Part shown: positions 25,985 through 35,241 of the stretch, in pieces
Layout: each line of letters starts with the position of its first letter
How positions within the stretch are numbered: the first letter of the stretch is position 1
DNA from: Sphingobium vermicomposti
Lineage (GTDB): Bacteria; Pseudomonadota; Alphaproteobacteria; Sphingomonadales; Sphingomonadaceae
Assembly: GCF_011762025.1 (NCBI RefSeq)
Contig: NZ_JAASQR010000001.1
Location: forward strand, 124,001-188,000
Length of the DNA: 64,000 bases
Reading direction: 5' to 3'
Notes under the pieces: generated by a model
What the model was told of the DNA's origin: nothing
Databases searched by the model: none
Seen by the model: only the letters and a program-made list of their open reading frames with translations
Made by a program: the position numbers and the translations under genes

Positions 25985-27727
25985 TTACTTGGCTGCCAGC
26001 CGTTCGACCACTTCGCCCGCGTCGCTTTGCCAGGCGAAGGCGTCAGCCCCCGCCCCTTTCAGCTTCGATTCCACGGTTTTGGCGCGGGTGAAGCTGGCAA
26101 AGGGACCAATCAGCAAACGGTTGGTGCGGCCCCAACTGGCGACCCAGCCATCCTGCGGGGCGACATCATCATATTTGCGACGCAGATTTTTGAGCGTGAA
26201 GGCCAGCGCGCCACGATCGCTGCCGATGCCAAGCTGCACCCAGTTGCGCGCCGGATTGGCCGCCAGTTTGGCCTTTTCCTCCGCCGCCTTCTTTGCCTTT
26301 GCATCGGCCTCAGCCTTTACCTTGGCGGCGGCTGCGGCCTTGGCCTTTGCGGCCTGCGCAGCCTTTTTCGCCTGTTCGTCGGCGGCTTGCTGTTCGGCTC
26401 TGCGCGCTGCCTGAAGCGCCGCAACCTCCGCCAGATCGACGGCGGCTACCGTTGGACGCCGTTCGGAATCGGGCACGTCGAGGGTGCGAATGATGTCAGC
26501 GAGTGTCCGCGTTGCTGCCGGGTCAGGTTGCGGCGCGGCGGTTGGGGACGCGGCAGGCTGAGCAGGCGTGGGCTGGACGATCTGCGCCGGGGCTTGAGCA
26601 GCAGGGGCGGGTTGGGTCGCGGCGGGTTGAGCCGAGAGGGACTCGAAGCCCGGTGCGGGTGGCCCCTGGACCTGTGCGCTGGCCGACGCAGATGGGCGTG
26701 CCGGGGTGGTCGTCAGCGGCGTAGAGGACGGGGCGGGGCGTGCCTGCTCCGGTTCGACCGGCGTCGTCGCGGTGGTGGTAGCAGCGCGCGTCTGGACGGA
26801 GGCGGACGGAGCGACACGATTGTCCACGCGGGCAAGCGCCGTGGTTTTCCCCGATTGCAGCGGCACCCGCGACTGCCCTGCCGGAGCTGCCGTTGCCGTT
26901 GCGGGAGCAGCCTGTGACGGAGCAACGGACGATGGCGTGGCGGGTAGTGGCGCAGGCGTCGGCGTTACGGCGGCGATCGCGGACCCTATCGTCGTCGGGA
27001 AGTGGCCGAAATGCACCGCCGCAGCTTTCTGCGCTGCGGTGAGATAGGGCATTTTGAGCATGTAGGGCGTGATCGCAGCGGCAAGCTGGGCTGGCATGGT
27101 CTGGCTGGCGATCTTGCGCGCGTCGTCCTGACGGTTGTTCATCGCCAGGATGAAGGCCCGGAAACGCCACGCTGGCCGGTCGCTCTTGTACAAAAGCGGT
27201 TGAAGCACCTTGTCCGCCGCTTCCACCTGGCCGGAGATTCCGAGCGAGGCAGCATAGCGATAGGTGAGTTCGGCGTCGTCCGGCGTGCGCTTGAGCCCGG
27301 CCTGATAATCCCGCTGCGCCCCGGCCTGATCGCCAGTCAGGTCCCGCGCCAATCCGCGATCGCTGAGCAACGTCGCTTCGGGATAGCCGAGCTTTGTCGC
27401 CTGGTCGAACATGCGCAGTGCTTCGGTGGGGTTCTGCGTTTTCAGCATGATCCTGCCCAGACCCGCCTTTACGCGGCCATTGTTCGGCTGGATCATATCG
27501 GCGCGGGCGAAGAACCCGGCGGCAGCGCGCATGTCGTCCAGATCAATCGCAGCCTCACCCGCTCCGATCAGCGCGTCCACATCGCGCGGGTTGGAGGCAA
27601 GGCGTGAAAGATGGCGATTGAGATTTTCGGTGCTGGGCGGGCGAATAGCCTGCACCATCCCTGGTTGCGCGTGAGCAGCCCCCGCTACAAGCAGGCCCGC
27701 AATGAACGATATAGCCGAAAGTTTCAC
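25985..27727 (-). CDS. exported TPR and SPOR domain protein
   Basis: A 580-residue exported protein. A signal peptide (residues 1-20, ending GAAHA) is followed by TPR repeats (about 35-200: NPRDVDALIGAGEAAI, NNGRVKAGLGRIML, TPDDAELTYRYAAS), then a long Pro/Ala/Thr-rich linker (about 250-440), an Ala/Lys-rich coiled coil (about 440-500), and a C-terminal SPOR domain (WVQLGIGSDRGALAF to the end). SPOR domains bind glycan-strand-denuded peptidoglycan at the septum, so a periplasmic division or wall role is likely. It follows ftsZ after a terminator and precedes dgt by 10 bases. Confidence 0.85.
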   Translation of the reverse strand: MKLSAISFIAGLLVAGAAHAQPGMVQAIRPPSTENLNRHLSRLASNPRDVDALIGAGEAAIDLDDMRAAAGFFARADMIQPNNGRVKAGLGRIMLKTQNPTEALRMFDQATKLGYPEATLLSDRGLARDLTGDQAGAQRDYQAGLKRTPDDAELTYRYAASLGISGQVEAADKVLQPLLYKSDRPAWRFRAFILAMNNRQDDARKIASQTMPAQLAAAITPYMLKMPYLTAAQKAAAVHFGHFPTTIGSAIAAVTPTPAPLPATPSSVAPSQAAPATATAAPAGQSRVPLQSGKTTALARVDNRVAPSASVQTRAATTTATTPVEPEQARPAPSSTPLTTTPARPSASASAQVQGPPAPGFESLSAQPAATQPAPAAQAPAQIVQPTPAQPAASPTAAPQPDPAATRTLADIIRTLDVPDSERRPTVAAVDLAEVAALQAARRAEQQAADEQAKKAAQAAKAKAAAAAKVKAEADAKAKKAAEEKAKLAANPARNWVQLGIGSDRGALAFTLKNLRRKYDDVAPQDGWVASWGRTNRLLIGPFASFTRAKTVESKLKGAGADAFAWQSDAGEVVERLAAK

Positions 27728-27774
27728 ACCATCCCTTTAGCGAATTGCTGCGTGAATGGACAATTTACCATGAC

Positions 27775-27815
27775 GAAAAGCGCGCCGGATCGCCTTGGGC
27801 GACCGACGGCGCGCT
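27775..27815 (-). terminator. Rho-independent terminator after ftsZ
   Basis: On the minus strand, 28 bases after the ftsZ stop, AGCGCGCCG pairs with CGGCGCGCT and is followed by TTTTCG. An overlapping alternative hairpin, CTTGGGCG (27833-27840 side) with CGCCCAAG (27794-27801 side), uses the same loop sequence and cannot form together with the first. The end of the dcw cluster is therefore clearly marked. Confidence 0.7.
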
Positions 27816-27842
27816 CTTGAACCGCTGGGCAGCGCCCAAGGA

Positions 27843-29306
27843 TTACTGATTGCTCTGACGATTGAGGAAACGCGGAATGTCCGGAGTGGCCGCATCGTCG
27901 TCAGCCGACGGCGCGACCTTGTCCGCCCCACGGGTCAGGCCGGCCATCCGTTCGAACAACGTGCCGCCGGTAGCGACGCGCGGCGCGGGCTGCGACACAG
28001 CGGCGGGAGCCGGAGTGGGGCGAGCCTGTTCCGGTTCTGCTTCTGCCTCTTCGGCACCCAGCAGCAGTTCGTCCTGCGACGGGTCCTCGTCCGAGAAAAC
28101 AGCCGCCGGGCGCGACGACGCAGGCTTTTCGGCAACAGGCGGAGCCAAAGGCGCGGGTTCAGGCGCGGCAGGAACGTCCAGTTCCAGCGGTTCCGGCTCC
28201 GCTTCCAGTTCTGCGGCAGGGGCGGGTGTCGGAGCGGGCTGCGGCGCAGGGCGCGACGGTGCGGCGGCGGTGGGAACCGAAACAGCCGGACGGCTCGCAA
28301 AGCTGAATGGCTGGGTCAGCGGCGCTGCGCCAGCCGTCATGTCGCTGTCGATGCCGGTCGCCACGACGGAAACGCGGATCTTGCCGTTGAGGCCGTCATT
28401 GAAGGCGGAACCCCAGATGATGTTCGCGTCCGGGTCGACCAGTTCGCGGATATGGTTGGCGGCTTCGTCCACTTCCATCAGGCGCATGTCTTCGCCGCCG
28501 ACGATGGATACGATCACACCCTTCGCGCCGCGCATCGAAACGCCGTCGAGCAGCGGGTTGGCAATCGCCTTTTCAGCGGCCTGCAACGCGCGGCCATCGC
28601 CTTCGGCTTCGCCCGTGCCCATCATCGCCTTGCCCATTTCGCCCATCACCGACCGGACGTCGGCGAAGTCGAGGTTGATAAGGCCCGGCATGACCATCAG
28701 GTCGGTGATGCCGCGAACACCCTGTTGCAGCACCTCGTCCGCCATCTGGAAGGCTTCCTTGAAGGTGGTGTTGGGGTTGGCGATCAGGAACAGATTCTGG
28801 TTCGGAATGACGATGAGCGTGTCGACATGCTTCTGCAGTTCGTCGATGCCCGATTCCGCCGACTTCATGCGGCGATTGCCTTCAAAGGTGAAGGGTTTGG
28901 TCACGACGCCGACGGTCAGGATGCCCTTGTCGCGCGCAGCCTTGGCAATGACGGGAGCAGCGCCAGTGCCGGTGCCGCCGCCCATGCCAGCGGCGATAAA
29001 GCACATGTGCGCGCCGTTCAGAGCCTCTTCGACCGAAACAATCGTTTCTTCGGCTGCAGCCTTGCCGATTTCAGGACGCGATCCGGCGCCCAGCCCTTCG
29101 GTGATCTGCGGGCCAAGCTGGATCCGACGCTCCGCAGGCGAGGCGTTGAGCGCCTGCGCATCGGTATTGGCGACAATGAAATCCACACCTTCAACCGACG
29201 CAGCGATCATGTTCGCAATGGCATTGCCGCCCGCGCCGCCGACGCCGATCACCGCAATACGTGGCTTCAGTTCATCCACATGCGGTGGGCTGATTTCAAT
29301 GCTCAT
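27843..29306 (-). CDS. ftsZ: cell division protein FtsZ
   Basis: A 487-residue tubulin-like GTPase, long as usual in Alphaproteobacteria. The GTP-binding signature GGGTGTG is at residues 109-115, with GVGGAGGNA near residue 21 and the synergy loop region in [17 protein letters not shown] Pro/Ala-rich linker (about 330-465) leads to the C-terminal peptide DIPRFLNRQ (476-484), which binds FtsA and other tethers. It assembles the Z ring. It ends the dcw cluster, 109 bases after ftsA, with its own AT-rich leader and AAGGGAG ribosome site, so a separate promoter is likely. Confidence 0.99.
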   Translation of the reverse strand: MSIEISPPHVDELKPRIAVIGVGGAGGNAIANMIAASVEGVDFIVANTDAQALNASPAERRIQLGPQITEGLGAGSRPEIGKAAAEETIVSVEEALNGAHMCFIAAGMGGGTGTGAAPVIAKAARDKGILTVGVVTKPFTFEGNRRMKSAESGIDELQKHVDTLIVIPNQNLFLIANPNTTFKEAFQMADEVLQQGVRGITDLMVMPGLINLDFADVRSVMGEMGKAMMGTGEAEGDGRALQAAEKAIANPLLDGVSMRGAKGVIVSIVGGEDMRLMEVDEAANHIRELVDPDANIIWGSAFNDGLNGKIRVSVVATGIDSDMTAGAAPLTQPFSFASRPAVSVPTAAAPSRPAPQPAPTPAPAAELEAEPEPLELDVPAAPEPAPLAPPVAEKPASSRPAAVFSDEDPSQDELLLGAEEAEAEPEQARPTPAPAAVSQPAPRVATGGTLFERMAGLTRGADKVAPSADDDAATPDIPRFLNRQSNQ

Positions 29307-29415
29307 AAATATTAGCTCCCTTTAGCTCCGGCGACGTGAGCCAAACTGTCATCGAAGGTTAATGCAACAGATGATGGCGTATTTCACTAGTAAAATTCGT
29401 TTAGCTTTCGATTAT

Positions 29416-30702
29416 TCAATAGTTGGTCTTGATAGCGCGGACCATACGCTGCCACCATTGCGGCGCACCGATACGGTGCACGGTCTGCGGGGTCGTTGCT
29501 ATCGCCCTAAGGTCAACCGGGTTCGAAGCGCCATAAAGCGCAAGTCCGGCCAAAGTGGCGAAGGCCGGGCCGCTATGCGCTTCGGGCAGGGCCGCCAATC
29601 CGCGGGGCCGCCCGATCCGCACCGCACGGCCCAGCGCGCCCTGGGCATAGTCGGCAATCCCCTTCATTTCCGCGCCGCCGCCGGTCAGCACGACCTGACG
29701 CCCTGTCGGCGTGTTGAAGCCCATCCCGGCCAGCGCGGCGTTGATTTCCGTCATCAACTGGTTCAGCCGTTCGCAAATCACCGCGACCAGCGCGGCGCGC
29801 GTAATCTTGCCACCGTCGGCGTTCGGCCCGGCGCTCTGGCCCGGCAACGCGACGTCGCCATGGGGCGGCGCGATCTCAATCATCTCGCGGAAATCGCGGC
29901 GGTTCTGCATCGCCGATCCGTAAAAGCATTTGATCCGTTCCGCCTGGCTGCGGCGGATGCCAAAGGCTGAGGCGATGTCGTCGGTAATGTCGGCCGCGCC
30001 AATCGGGATGCTGTGCAGGCCCACCAGCATGCCGCCTGCGTAAAGGGATACGTTGGTGACGCCTGCGCCCATCTCTATCAGAGCGACCCCCAGGTCCCTT
30101 TCCTCTTCGGACAGGCAGGCAAGGCCGGTCGCGATCGGGGATGCGACGATGCTGTTGACGTTCAGATATGCGCCACGCACGCACAGGTCCAGATTGGCGA
30201 GCGGCGCGCCATCCGCCAGCACGACATGGATATCCACGCCCAGCAGGTCGGCGTGCATGCCAAGCGGCTTTTTTACCGGGACCCGGCCATTGATGGTGAA
30301 ACAGGTAGGCTGGGCATGCAGAACGACGCGGCCATCGGGGTCGATGCCCTGTTGGCCGGTGGTCAGCAGATCGTCGATGTCGGACTGTTCGATGCGGTAG
30401 CCGCCCATGTCGCGTTCGACCGTGACGACGTCGCTGACCAGGCTGCCGCCCGAAAAGCTGACCCACACATCTTCGATATTGGTGCCCGCGACCCGTTCGG
30501 CCTGCTCCACCGTTTCGCGCACGGCCAGTTCGGTGCGTTCCATATCGGCGATGAAACCACGGCGCACGCCCCGGCTTTCCCGCTGGCCAGTGCCCAGGAT
30601 CGCCAGTTCGCCCGCTTCGGTCCGCCCGGCGATGAGCGCCGACACTTTCCACGATCCGATGTCGATTGCGGTGACGAGCTTTTCGACCTTAGGCTGGGCC
30701 AC
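29416..30702 (-). CDS. ftsA: cell division protein FtsA
   Basis: A 428-residue actin-like protein that tethers FtsZ to the membrane. Marks are AIDIGSWKVSALIAG at the N-terminus, the ATP-binding LIEMGAGVTNVSLYAGG, VVLTGGGAEMKGI, and an amphipathic C-terminal helix ending WWQRMVRAIKTNY. The GTG at 30702 is chosen because GAGGAGGG lies 8 bases upstream; the open frame goes on to 30735 inside ftsQ but has no ribosome site. It follows ftsQ by 4 bases. Confidence 0.97.
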   Translation of the reverse strand: MAQPKVEKLVTAIDIGSWKVSALIAGRTEAGELAILGTGQRESRGVRRGFIADMERTELAVRETVEQAERVAGTNIEDVWVSFSGGSLVSDVVTVERDMGGYRIEQSDIDDLLTTGQQGIDPDGRVVLHAQPTCFTINGRVPVKKPLGMHADLLGVDIHVVLADGAPLANLDLCVRGAYLNVNSIVASPIATGLACLSEEERDLGVALIEMGAGVTNVSLYAGGMLVGLHSIPIGAADITDDIASAFGIRRSQAERIKCFYGSAMQNRRDFREMIEIAPPHGDVALPGQSAGPNADGGKITRAALVAVICERLNQLMTEINAALAGMGFNTPTGRQVVLTGGGAEMKGIADYAQGALGRAVRIGRPRGLAALPEAHSGPAFATLAGLALYGASNPVDLRAIATTPQTVHRIGAPQWWQRMVRAIKTNY

Positions 30703-30706
30703 TGGG

Positions 30707-31663
30707 TCAGCCCTCCTCGCCCACGGGCGCGGCATCAGCTTCGGCTTTGCCTGCCTCCGCCGCGACGGGCTTGTCCCGTGCCTGGTCGCGCGGCAGGCGC
30801 AGGACGAAGCGGTCCGGGTCGCGCATGTCGAATTTCACGATGCCCCGGCCCAGCAAGCGGTTGACGCCATCCATACGGGCAAAATTGACGAGGGCGGTGG
30901 CAGAGGACCTGTCTCCTTCCGGCAGGGAAAGCGTTTCCCCCGACTGAAAGCGCAGATCCCAGCGACGGTTCCCGACCCATGTCGCCCCAGCCAGCATGGG
31001 TTTGAGCGCAGGGGCGTTTTCCATCAGCTTGTTCAGGCCCGCCGTCTGCAGATTGGCGCTAGGCCCGACGACCAGCGGCAGGTCGGGCATGGCGCTGGCA
31101 GACACGGATTGCAGCACGACGCCGTGCACATCGATCAGGTGCAGCTGACCATCATGCTGCCACACCGCAACCGGGTCGCGCTCGACAATGTCAACCACCA
31201 GCGTGTCGGGCAGGCGGCGGGAAATGCGCGCGTCCTTGACCCAGCCAAGCTGCAACATTTCCGACCGCACCCTGGGCAGGTCGAGCGAGAGCATCGAACG
31301 GTCCACCTGGCCCAGCGCGATATTATAGACCGGCAGTTCGTCCATCCGTTCGACGCCGCGAACTTCGACCTTCTGCACTTCAAAACCGGCATTGGCCGCG
31401 ACCTCCGCCGCTTTTTGCCCGGCCATGGCGGGAACGCCCATCAGCACGGCGATGCCGCCCACGACAGCCACCGCGATGCCAACGATCGCCCAGCTGGCCA
31501 TGCGCTGCAACATATCTTCGCTGACCGGCAGCGCATGGACCATGCGCCCGATCCAGGACCGGCGCTTACTGGGCCGTCCCCGCGCGCCGCCCTTGCGTCC
31601 GCCCATGGATGCGGTCTGCGACAGCCGCGCCGTGCCGCCGCGCCGGATGCGTGCTTCAGCCAT
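30707..31663 (-). CDS. ftsQ: cell division protein FtsQ
   Basis: A 318-residue bitopic division protein. A basic cytoplasmic N-terminus (about 1-50) is followed by one membrane helix (ASWAIVGIAVAVVGGIAVLMGV), a POTRA domain (NAGFEVQKVEVRGVERMDE, then LGWVKDARISRRLPDTLVVDIVERDPVAVWQ) and the FtsQ beta domain. A Lys/Glu-rich tail follows. It bridges FtsL-FtsB with the rest of the divisome in the periplasm. It overlaps ddl by 8 bases and precedes ftsA. Confidence 0.96.
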   Translation of the reverse strand: MAEARIRRGGTARLSQTASMGGRKGGARGRPSKRRSWIGRMVHALPVSEDMLQRMASWAIVGIAVAVVGGIAVLMGVPAMAGQKAAEVAANAGFEVQKVEVRGVERMDELPVYNIALGQVDRSMLSLDLPRVRSEMLQLGWVKDARISRRLPDTLVVDIVERDPVAVWQHDGQLHLIDVHGVVLQSVSASAMPDLPLVVGPSANLQTAGLNKLMENAPALKPMLAGATWVGNRRWDLRFQSGETLSLPEGDRSSATALVNFARMDGVNRLLGRGIVKFDMRDPDRFVLRLPRDQARDKPVAAEAGKAEADAAPVGEEG

Positions 31664-32615
31664 GCCCTGCCCCTTGTCTTTCCTGTGCCTGGCTCAAGGC
31701 ATCCTCGACGATCCGTTCGACCAGTTCGGCATATTCGATGCCCAGCCTCGCCGCCTGTTCGGGGACCAGGCTGAGCGGCGTCATGCCCGGCTGGGTATTC
31801 ACTTCCAGAAGGAACAGCCCCTCCACCCCCTGCGTGTCGTCCCAGCGGAAGTCGGAACGCGACGCGCCCCTGCACCCCAGCAGCTGATGCGCGCGCAGGG
31901 CGATGGCCTTGCACGCCTCACCAATGTCGTTGGGAATGTCGGCGGGGCAGACATGTTCGGTCATGCCGTCGGTATATTTGGCGTCGAAATCGTAAAAGCC
32001 GCTCTTTGGGCGCAGCTCCGTCACCAACAAGGCTTCATCGCCCAGCACGGCGGTGGTGAGTTCCCGGCCACGAATATAGGGTTCGGCGAGCAGCTGGTCG
32101 AAATGCTGCCACGGCCCCTCGACATCGCGGCCGATGGGCGATCCGTAATTGCCATCCTGCGTCACGATGGCGACGCCCACCGAGCTGCCTTCATTGACCG
32201 GTTTCACCACATAGGGGCGCGGCAGGGGATCGGCTTCGAACAGGCTGGCGCTGTCGACGATGTGGCCGCCGGGCATGGGGATGCCGTGAGGGACAAGCGC
32301 CTGCTTGGTCAGTTGCTTGTCGATGGCGATGACCGACGTGGCGAGACCGGAATGGGTGTAGGTCAGGCCCATCAGGTCCATCATGCCCTGCACCGTGCCG
32401 TCCTCTCCCGGAACGCCGTGAAGCGCGTTGAAGACCACGTCCGCTCCGGCTTCGGTCAGGCGTTGTGCCACGTCGCGGTCCATGTCGATCCGCGTTACCT
32501 GATGGCCGCGCGATTCCAGCGCCTTGGCCACGCCCTCGCCCGAAGACAGCGACACGGAGCGTTCGGCCGACCAGCCGCCCATCAGAACGGCAACATGCCA
32601 GGGGCCACGAGTCAT
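31656..32615 (-). CDS. ddl: D-alanine--D-alanine ligase
   Basis: A 319-residue ATP-grasp enzyme that joins two D-alanines for the peptidoglycan stem. Marks are VAVLMGGWSAERSVSLSSG, the HGVPGEDGTVQGMMDLMGLTYTHSG loop, KPVNEGSSVGVAIV, and the metal site FLLEVNTQPGMT. The ATG at 32615 overlaps the murB stop (ATGA). The frame reaches further upstream inside murB but without family support. Cytoplasmic. Confidence 0.97.
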   Translation of the reverse strand: MTRGPWHVAVLMGGWSAERSVSLSSGEGVAKALESRGHQVTRIDMDRDVAQRLTEAGADVVFNALHGVPGEDGTVQGMMDLMGLTYTHSGLATSVIAIDKQLTKQALVPHGIPMPGGHIVDSASLFEADPLPRPYVVKPVNEGSSVGVAIVTQDGNYGSPIGRDVEGPWQHFDQLLAEPYIRGRELTTAVLGDEALLVTELRPKSGFYDFDAKYTDGMTEHVCPADIPNDIGEACKAIALRAHQLLGCRGASRSDFRWDDTQGVEGLFLLEVNTQPGMTPLSLVPEQAARLGIEYAELVERIVEDALSQAQERQGAGHG

Positions 32616-33562
32616 GTGTCTTTTCCTTGTGATAGCGGCTCCAGCGGGGACTTGATCCCCACCCGCTGGATTTCCCATTCCAGTTCGACGCCGCTCTTTG
32701 CCTTTACCCGGCGGCGGACTTCTTCGCCCAGTGCCTCTATGTCAGCGCTGGTGGCGTCGCCGGTGTTGAGCAGGAAATTAGTGTGCTTTTCGGACACCTG
32801 CGCGCCGCCCAGTTGCAGGCCACGGCAACCGGCGTCATCCACCAACGCCCATGCCTTGTGCCCGGCGGGGTTTTTGAAGGTTGAACCGCCGGTCTTGCTG
32901 CGCAGCGGCTGGCTTTCTTCCCGAGCGGAGGCGATGCGGTCCATTTCCGCCTGAATGGCGGCAGGGTCACCGGGAACGCCGCGGAATATAGCGCTCACCA
33001 CGACCGCGCCCTGAGGCAAGCTGCTGTGGCGGTAGGTATAATCCAGCGCGTCCAGCGACAGCGTCACCTGCTCGCCCGACCGCAGCACGACATCGAATTC
33101 GACCAATATGTCGCAGGTTTCGCGGCCATAGGCGCCGCCGTTCATTCGCACGAACCCGCCCACGGTGCCGGGGATCGAACGCAGAAATTCAAGCCCGGCT
33201 ATTCCTGCGTCGCGCGCGGTGGAGGACACCAATATGCCGGACGCGCCGCCGCCGCAACGAAGCGCGGTCGCGTCGACCTGCTCCACCCTGGCGAACGGCT
33301 TGCCCAGGCGCACGACCACGCCCGGCACGCCGCCATCGCGCACGATCAGGTTGGAACCCAGGCCCAGCGCCATCACCGGAACATCGGGGTCGAGACGCGC
33401 CAGAAAATCGGAAAGATCCTGCGCGTCCTTCGGTTCGAACAGCCATTGCGCGGCCCCGCCCGCCTTGAACCAGACCAGCGGAGCCAGCGGCGCATCAGCC
33501 TTCAGAGTGCCGCGAACCGGAGGAAGGGCCGCCGCGATCAGCGTCAAGCGCCCATTCCCCAC
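32612..33562 (-). CDS. murB: UDP-N-acetylenolpyruvoylglucosamine reductase
   Basis: A 316-residue FAD enzyme that reduces the enolpyruvyl group to give UDP-MurNAc. Marks are WFKAGGAAQWLFEP, ALGLGSNLIVRDGGVPGVV, SIPGTVGGFVRMNGGAYGRE and the SKTGGSTFKNPAGHKAWALVDDAG segment with the catalytic Ser of type I/II MurB. The start at 33562 overlaps the 65-residue gene by 19 bases. A TTG seven codons in is an alternative start. Confidence 0.97.
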   Translation of the reverse strand: MGNGRLTLIAAALPPVRGTLKADAPLAPLVWFKAGGAAQWLFEPKDAQDLSDFLARLDPDVPVMALGLGSNLIVRDGGVPGVVVRLGKPFARVEQVDATALRCGGGASGILVSSTARDAGIAGLEFLRSIPGTVGGFVRMNGGAYGRETCDILVEFDVVLRSGEQVTLSLDALDYTYRHSSLPQGAVVVSAIFRGVPGDPAAIQAEMDRIASAREESQPLRSKTGGSTFKNPAGHKAWALVDDAGCRGLQLGGAQVSEKHTNFLLNTGDATSADIEALGEEVRRRVKAKSGVELEWEIQRVGIKSPLEPLSQGKDT

Positions 33563-33741
33563 AGCCGCATCCAGCGCGTGATCGCCTTTGCCCCCGCCTC
33601 TCCCGCAGGCGTGGCCGCTAGCCCAGCATCGACGTTACGTTGCGCGGTTTCCACCATGTCCTGCGCCGCTTCGATGCCCTGCATGTGGATGTCGATCATC
33701 CGCTTCTGCATTTCCAAGCCGACGCTTAACAGTTCGAACAT
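33544..33741 (-). CDS. 65-residue conserved-looking protein inside the dcw cluster
   Basis: A short gene of 65 codons between murC and murB. It starts at an ATG overlapping the murC stop (TGATG) and overlaps the murB start by 19 bases, so it is embedded in the coupled series of the cluster. The protein starts [20 protein letters not shown] and continues QGIEAAQDMVETAQRNVDAG, a largely amphipathic helix, then TPAGEAGAKAITRWMRLWGMGA with two tryptophans. No signal or membrane helix. I do not recognise a family. Confidence 0.7.
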   Translation of the reverse strand: MFELLSVGLEMQKRMIDIHMQGIEAAQDMVETAQRNVDAGLAATPAGEAGAKAITRWMRLWGMGA

Positions 33742-35177
33742 CAGGCCGCTTCCTTTTGCGCCACTGCCGCCGCAAGGCCGGCCGCCCATTTGGTGATGTC
33801 GCCCGCGCCCAGGCAGATGATCATGTCGCCATCCTGACAATCCTGCGCGATGGCACGGGCAAGGTCGTCCGCGCCCTCAATCGTCGCGGCGTGGCGGTGG
33901 CCCCGGCGCTTTAGCCCGGCGACCAGTTCGGCGCTGTCCACGCCGTCGATCGGCTGTTCGCCCGCCGCATAGACCGGCGCGGCATAGACGATGTCGGCGT
34001 CGTTGAACGCCTGCTGGAATTCATCCATCAGGTCGCGCAGACGCGTGTAACGATGCGGTTGCACCACGGCGATGACGCGGCCCCCGCTGGCCGAAGCAGG
34101 CAGGCCTTCCCGCGCGGCGGCGAGCACGGCTTTGATCTCGACCGGGTGGTGCCCATAATCGTCGATGACGGTCGCAACGCCTTGCCCAGCGCGGATTTCG
34201 CCCACCTTGGTGAAGCGGCGTTTCACGCCCCCAAACTTGGCAAAGCCGGTCTGGATGGTCGCGTCGTCAATCCCCATCTGCAGCGCCACGCCGATCGCCG
34301 CCATGGCGTTCAGGACATTGTGGCGGCCCGGCATCGGCATTTCGATGCCTTCGATGCGGCGGATCGATCCGTCGCGCTCGCGGATCTGCACGTCAAATCG
34401 GTTGCCGCCCGGAATCGGCTGGACATTTTCGCCGCGGATGTCGGCCTGCGCCGAAAAGCCGTAGGTGACGATGCGGCGATCCTGCACGCGGGGAAGGATC
34501 GCCTGAACTTCGGGATGGTCGAGGCACAGCATCGCCGCGCCGTAAAAAGGCACATTTTCGACGAATTCGACAAAGGCGTCCTTCACTTTGTCGAAGCTGC
34601 CATAATGGTCGAGATGTTCAGGGTCGATATTGGTGACGACCGCCAGCGTGCCGTCCAGCCGCAGGAAGCTGCCGTCGCTTTCATCGGCTTCGACTACCAT
34701 CCAGTCACTCTTGCCCAGGCGGGCGTTGGAACCATAGCTGTTGATGATGCCGCCATTGATGACGGTCGGGTCCACGCCCCCCGCGTCCAGCAGCGCCGCG
34801 ACCATGGACGTGGTCGTCGTCTTGCCATGCGTGCCCGCAATCGCGACGGTCGATTTGAGCCGCATCAGTTCCGCCAGCATTTCCGCGCGGCGAATGACGG
34901 GCACGCGCTTTTCCAGCGCCAGATCGACTTCGGGATTACCCTTCTTGATCGCGGTAGAGGTCACGACCACGGCGGCGTCGCCCAGATTTTCGGCCTTATG
35001 ACCGATCATCACCGCAATGCCCTTCTTGCGCAGTCCTTCAACGACATAGCCTTCCGCCACGTCGCTGCCCTGAACCTTGTAACCCAGATTGTGCATCACT
35101 TCGGCGATACCGGACATGCCAATGCCGCCGATACCGATGAAATGGATCGTGCCGATGTCGGTGCCGACACCCTTCAT
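33741..35177 (-). CDS. murC: UDP-N-acetylmuramate--L-alanine ligase
   Basis: A 478-residue Mur ligase that adds L-Ala to UDP-MurNAc. It starts with the Rossmann-like [22 protein letters not shown], has the ATP loop GTHGKTTTT at 115-122, [13 protein letters not shown], and the C-terminal [14 protein letters not shown] and [21 protein letters not shown] segments that are specific to MurC. It is followed, at a TGATG junction, by the 65-residue gene and preceded by murG after 64 bases that hold a palindromic arm. Confidence 0.98.
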   Translation of the reverse strand: MKGVGTDIGTIHFIGIGGIGMSGIAEVMHNLGYKVQGSDVAEGYVVEGLRKKGIAVMIGHKAENLGDAAVVVTSTAIKKGNPEVDLALEKRVPVIRRAEMLAELMRLKSTVAIAGTHGKTTTTSMVAALLDAGGVDPTVINGGIINSYGSNARLGKSDWMVVEADESDGSFLRLDGTLAVVTNIDPEHLDHYGSFDKVKDAFVEFVENVPFYGAAMLCLDHPEVQAILPRVQDRRIVTYGFSAQADIRGENVQPIPGGNRFDVQIRERDGSIRRIEGIEMPMPGRHNVLNAMAAIGVALQMGIDDATIQTGFAKFGGVKRRFTKVGEIRAGQGVATVIDDYGHHPVEIKAVLAAAREGLPASASGGRVIAVVQPHRYTRLRDLMDEFQQAFNDADIVYAAPVYAAGEQPIDGVDSAELVAGLKRRGHRHAATIEGADDLARAIAQDCQDGDMIICLGAGDITKWAAGLAAAVAQKEAA

Positions 35178-35201
35178 GCGCGGGATTCCTTATACGAGAA
35201 G

Positions 35202-35224
35202 CCGTTCAGGCTCAGCCCGAACGG
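35202..35224. repeat. short GTTCG-type palindrome, copy 4
   Basis: A single short hairpin, CCGTTC-AGGCTCAGCCC-GAACGG, lies between murG and murC. The right side (GGCTCAGCCCGAACGG) is identical to the right arm of the elements at 20972 and 56678, while the left side seems to be a remnant. It is probably a half copy or deletion product of that family. Confidence 0.65.
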
Positions 35225-35241
35225 GGAGAGGTGGGTACGGG

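Noticed and set aside
27795..29325. Two long plus-strand open frames opposite ftsZ
   Set aside because: Both are shadows of ftsZ, rich in Ser/Ala/Arg and without family features.
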